From Schoenoplectus triqueter (lineage: Eukaryota; Streptophyta; Magnoliopsida; Poales; Cyperaceae), in NCBI GenBank assembly GCA_964058805.1, contig CAXKVV010000648.1, positions 1 to 35,249 on the forward strand: 35,249 nucleotides of DNA. The letters are read 5' to 3'. The translations under genes and the position numbers were made by a program. Numbering within the stretch: the stretch's first letter is position 1; each line of letters starts with the position of its first letter. A model generated the notes under the pieces. That model made no database searches. It was not told the DNA's origin and saw nothing but the letters and a program-made list of their open reading frames with translations. Positions 31,875 to 35,249 of the stretch are shown here, piece by piece.

Positions 31875-32735
31875 CACCCCTAAATCTATCCAAAAAGTTG
31901 TTATATACAATGGAAGACATATCTAGGCAAAATTATGTTTAATCATTACAATGACTGTGATAACAGTTGCAATGGGTAGTTAAAAAAAATATGATGATAA
32001 CGATTAATTTGAATGTGTAGCGGTTGTCTAATCGAATAATTATTAGCCATAATCATATAAACAATATTAAATATTTTTGGCATAATCAATTTCACATGGT
32101 TTACAAAATCATTGCAAAGGTTAAATAAATAGTTCAATGAATAGTTCAAAATATGAAGATATTAAGATAATAATTAATTGTTACGCATTTATAACCATTG
32201 CAATTGTTATACCGAGTCCTGCTACGATCTCTCTTTTTCTTTTTTGAGAAACGGCCCGTAGGCAGTCATGCTACGATCTCTCATGAGTTCAATCATTGTA
32301 ACAGCGGTTTGAATAACCATTACAATGCTTTAATCAATGTGACATTTCTCTGTTATTCGTTATGCTATATATAACCGTTACAAAAAAATATAATACCTTA
32401 TTTTGTTTGTTCTAGCCTCAAGATTAACTTTACCAAATTCTTTATTTGTTAATGCTAATTTATTTTTCCTTAATAATCATGTTTGCTTGTCCAGTGCATA
32501 TATCCTTCACTTTTGACTTTATATACCAGTAATATTCTTACAGATAAGAAATTATAAAATATTAATTGTATTATTTTATAAATATCAAATATGAAATCAT
32601 TTTCAATAATAGTGTTTACAACAACAACAACAATAACAATAAAAACCTTCAATTCCAAATAAATTGGGATATTCTAGAAATGAAACCTAATCTGAAAGCA
32701 TAGAGATCATAGATCTTTAATGTTAAAAAAATTGA

Positions 32736-32942
32736 TAATGATGATGATAATAATTACAGCAATGATGATGACGAAAGATGATGCATGATGATAACAAAAA
32801 TAATAATGATGATGATGATGATTATGATGATAATTATACTAATAATAATATAGATATCAATAATAATAATACTAATAGTACTAATAATAATATAAATATT
32901 CATAATAGTAATAATAGTAATGCTAATTATGATAATAATAAA
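32736..32942. repeat. Trinucleotide microsatellite (GAT)/(AAT), paralogue of 15446-15648
   Basis: Runs of GAT and then AAT/ATA with the same flanks as the tract in copy 1 but different run lengths, including an AAAGATGATGCATGATG variant near 32773. Confidence 0.85.
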
Positions 32943-33969
32943 CCTATACTCTGCTAGACTTTAACTCCGAGATTCTGGCCCTAAAATACTCTTAGATAAA
33001 GTGTTTAAAAAAGAGAATTAATGATTTAAATTTAGCATCTTTATAAACTTCACTTTTAAGTCACTTCTATTTTGCACACTAAAGCACCTTAAAGCATTTA
33101 AATCACTTTTACTCCACTTATCAAACGGAGTGTAGGGATGCATTTGTCAATCACAAATAAAAGTGAAATAGTAAAATAATATGCTATCTCAGCGGTGTCA
33201 AATGCAAGATGACAATACGGAATAATATAACAAATAGATTATTCTGGCATTCGACCATTTTGATGAATACTGAAAGATAGTACATTTCAAAGCGTCGAAA
33301 TAACTATTTTTTCTCGAAAACAATATTTTCATTATTTCAAATAATTTAAAATATCACTTTTATTTCACTCTTCTAAATATTATTATGCTGCTACTATTCT
33401 TTTTCTTCTATTTTAATGATATTAATTATAGCACATTATCCTTTGCTAGACAAACCTTAAATTTTAACTAGTGTTGTAAAAGGATGATATCAGTTTGGAG
33501 GAGGAAACATAACACATCCTGCAATTTTAACAATCGATTAACAGAAATTTATGAACAATTAGCGAACTTATTAGCTATGTACAATTTATTCATAATAAAA
33601 TTTTAATCTGTACGTCTAGTGATACTATAGTTTGTAAGAAAATATAATAAAATTTATAGCACTAAGCACGATAGTATACCTTCCAAATTAAATTTCATGA
33701 TTAGATATTTTTTCCGAGTATTGACATATAATTTGTCATTTACATCAGAAAATCAGTTTTTATATTTTCTTAAGGTATAGTGGTCATTAATTACTACCTA
33801 AAAATAACTAAAAATAAAATAAAAGAAATATTATTTGCCGGCAATGTCCATATAATACATTAAACTACTTTAGAGAGGATATATATATAACGGACTTAAT
33901 TATTATTTACTACATTGCCCCATCATTATATATATTATATATAATTATCAATACATTTTTTAATATTTC

Positions 33970-34164
33970 TTAAAAGGATCTTTTTTCAGCAGAATGGTTG
34001 ACATAAACTCCCAAAGCCGTAATTTTATTACTATATGCTCTTCCATGAAATCCAATAAACCCAGATTCTGATTCAAATGTAAAGGATGATCCGATTTTCT
34101 TCCCAAATGAACCATAGCTGTGCGTACTCCCACTAAATTCAAGATAAGTAATGCCAAACCCAAA
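33970..34164 (-). pseudogene. Jacalin-type lectin terminal exon, truncated by a CACTA transposon (paralogue B)
   Basis: The minus strand reads FGFGITYLEFSGSTHSYG, SFGKKIGSSFTFESESG, FIGFHGRAYSNKITALGVYV, NHSAEKRSF and a TAA at 33972-33970. It is the paralogue of the exon at 16751-17011, with about ten amino-acid differences over the shared 60 or so residues. Five of these fall in the loop between FHG and ITALG. As in that copy, the Asp of the sugar loop is Thr. The 5' part of the exon, including its acceptor, is missing because the CACTA end starts at 34165, so this copy cannot make a normal protein unless the rest lies beyond the element. The stop comes two codons earlier than in copy A because of one inserted base near 33976. 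Confidence 0.85.
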
Positions 34165-34194
34165 CACTACGCCATTTACAGGGTCGGGCGACAA

Positions 34195-34530
34195 AAAAAA
34201 AAGTTGCAATATATATTAAATGGTTGCATTAGAATGCATTTACAACGAAGAAGATTGGTTGTGAGTTGTTGCAATATGTCCCGTGGCAACAGATTCGCAA
34301 CAATGATTTCGTTGCAATTGATATTTTCTATTGCAACCAAATCTAGTCGCAATAATGTTCTTGCAATAGATGTATGGCTACGAAATATTTTGTTGCAATA
34401 TGCATTTAAGGCAACAAAATGGTTGTGGCAAAATGTGTGTTATTGCAACTGTTATATTGTAGCAATTCATCAATCTAATGCAACAATGAAATCGTTGGAA
34501 AAGAGCTGTTGCAGTATAACATTCAACTAT
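34195..34530. repeat. CACTA sub-terminal repeat array (TTGCAA words)
   Basis: GTTGCAAT, TTGCAACC, GTTGCAAC, TTGTTGCAATAT and variants recur in both orientations (e.g. 34202, 34271, 34311, 34333, 34391, 34443, 34508). One open frame spans them but its peptide is an artefact of the repeats. Confidence 0.75.
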
Positions 34531-34580
34531 AAATTTGTTTTGTTGATGGATTACTAATTTGTATGTTTTAATAATGATAG

Positions 34581-35249
34581 ATCACGCTTTTACAAAATGA
34601 TTATGAGGGACAAGCGGCTGATCACATGATTTCACTAGCTTGTGGTCCAGATCCTCGAGTACGTGCTTATAGTCGGTATTCCATCAATGGATTTTTATTT
34701 CGAACAAAAGAGGCTGAGGAAAATTTAACTACACAAAATAGCGGTGTTGTTGTGAGTAGTGATGCATCAACTAGTTCCATTGATTGGTATGGTGTAATTG
34801 AAAAGATCATTGTTTTGGAGTACATGGGGAAAAGAGAAGTGATTTTGTTCAAGTGTGATTGGTTTGAGAAAATACAACAAGGCAGATGTAGGGGCAGAAG
34901 CTACAAAATAGATGAATATGGTTATGTAGATATTGATGTGTCACGATTTTATTATCAAAATGATCCCTACATCTTGGGAAACCAAGCAGAACAAGTTTTT
35001 TACGTGAAAAATGCTAAAAGACCCAACTGGTGCACAGTTGTGAGAACAAAACCAAGAAATCTATATGCTATGCCTATTAGGGATGTATCTAGAACTGAGG
35101 GAAGAGAAGATAATACAAATGATGGCATAGGAGACATTATGAATTTATGTAGAGATGATATTGAGAGAGTCAGTGTCAATGTTGATGTTGTAGAAACTAT
35201 CATCCGAGAAAATAATGTTGAAACTTTAAGTGATAGTGAAAGTGAAAGT
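34581..35249 (+). CDS. CACTA TNP2-type transposase, C-terminal DUF4216 region (partial)
   Basis: After a TAG at 34578-34580, which may be part of an acceptor (GATAG), the frame is open for 223 codons to the right edge. It has ISLACGPDPRVRAYSRYSIN, GFLFRTKEAEENLTTQNSG at residues 37-55, WYGVIEKIIVLEY (69-81), VILFKCDWFE (87-96), a Y-x-x-x-D-[EI] stretch near 108-120, and QNDPYILGNQAEQVFYVKN (126-144). This order (x-Y-x-ING-F-x-F-x-T, TQNSG, YGVIE, FKC-W, DP[FY]I, A-QVFYV) is the DUF4216 domain at the C-terminal side of CACTA TNP2 proteins. The tail turns acidic (ETLSDSESES). The catalytic Transposase_21 core normally lies upstream but cannot fit in the 400 bp between it and the left terminus. 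Either an internal deletion removed it, or this is a separate exon arrangement. Confidence 0.8.
   Translation, partial: MTLLQNDYEGQAADHMISLACGPDPRVRAYSRYSINGFLFRTKEAEENLTTQNSGVVVSSDASTSSIDWYGVIEKIIVLEYMGKREVILFKCDWFEKIQQGRCRGRSYKIDEYGYVDIDVSRFYYQNDPYILGNQAEQVFYVKNAKRPNWCTVVRTKPRNLYAMPIRDVSRTEGREDNTNDGIGDIMNLCRDDIERVSVNVDVVETIIRENNVETLSDSESES

Larger units (their letters stand above)
31886..34164. repeat. Segmental duplication, copy 2
   Basis: Collinear with 14691-16962 (see that entry). It ends abruptly inside the jacalin terminal exon, where the CACTA element begins at 34165. The paralogous trinucleotide tract is at 32736-32942. Confidence 0.88.
34165..35249 (+). mobile_element. CACTA (En/Spm) transposon, left end, running off the window
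   Basis: CACTACGCCATTTACAGGGT at 34165 begins with the CACTA-superfamily terminus. It interrupts a jacalin exon whose sequence is known from the paralogue, which fixes the left boundary. AAA at 34162-34164 would be the 3-bp target copy; its partner lies outside. 34195-34530 is full of TTGCAA/TTGCAAC words in both orientations, the sub-terminal repeat arrangement to which CACTA transposases bind. Coding sequence for a TNP2-type protein follows from 34581. Confidence 0.82.

Noticed and set aside
34120..34557. 145-codon plus-strand frame, the longest closed frame in the window
   Set aside because: It crosses the jacalin/CACTA junction and the TTGCAA sub-terminal array. The peptide is a product of those repeats and matches no protein family that I know.

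Overview
This looks like nuclear DNA from a flowering plant, possibly a monocot, though the lineage is not settled by the sequence. It is strongly AT-rich. It has GT-AG introns and no bacterial-style gene packing. It carries plant repeat types (solo LTRs, foldback MITEs, a hAT-like element, a CACTA end, a plant-mobile-domain gene) and plant jacalin-type lectin exons. No conclusion rests on a database search; everything was read by eye.

Layout. 1-1934 (minus): a broken plant-mobile-domain (PMD) gene that runs off the left edge. 1935-4763: no gene seen. 4769-6459: a solo LTR with an exact 5-bp target duplication. 6465-7656: AT-rich, with one doubtful exon. 7662-9359: a GC-richer block that is probably another LTR. 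9660-11411 (minus): a decayed jacalin-lectin gene whose intron holds a hAT-like element (10519-11194). 11412-14690: little recognisable. 14691-21118: the best gene here, a jacalin-domain gene on the minus strand (exons 20903-21118 and 16751-17011). Its 3.9-kb intron is packed with microsatellites, two foldback MITEs and a 1248-bp solo LTR. 22661-23862: three tandem copies of a 405-bp unit. 25065-25453: a foldback MITE with target duplication. 25906-27538: a truncated copia-like element with its LTR, primer-binding site and unusual 186-bp flanking direct repeats. 27603-27790: an exon remnant resembling a SYLF/Ysc84 domain. 28178-30437: a paralogous copy of the jacalin intron. 31380-34164: two further paralogous blocks, the second ending in a second jacalin terminal exon. 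That exon is cut by a CACTA transposon (34165 to the right edge), which carries the C-terminal part of a TNP2-type protein.

The unifying story is a tandem family of minus-strand jacalin-lectin genes that duplicated, decayed and was invaded by successive transposons. The paralogous copies act as before/after references: one insertion (18694-19941) can be checked against its empty site elsewhere in this same window. The one copy that still reads through (exons 2 and 3) seems to have lost both canonical sugar-contact elements of the jacalin fold. The two terminal exons differ more from each other than the non-coding DNA around them.
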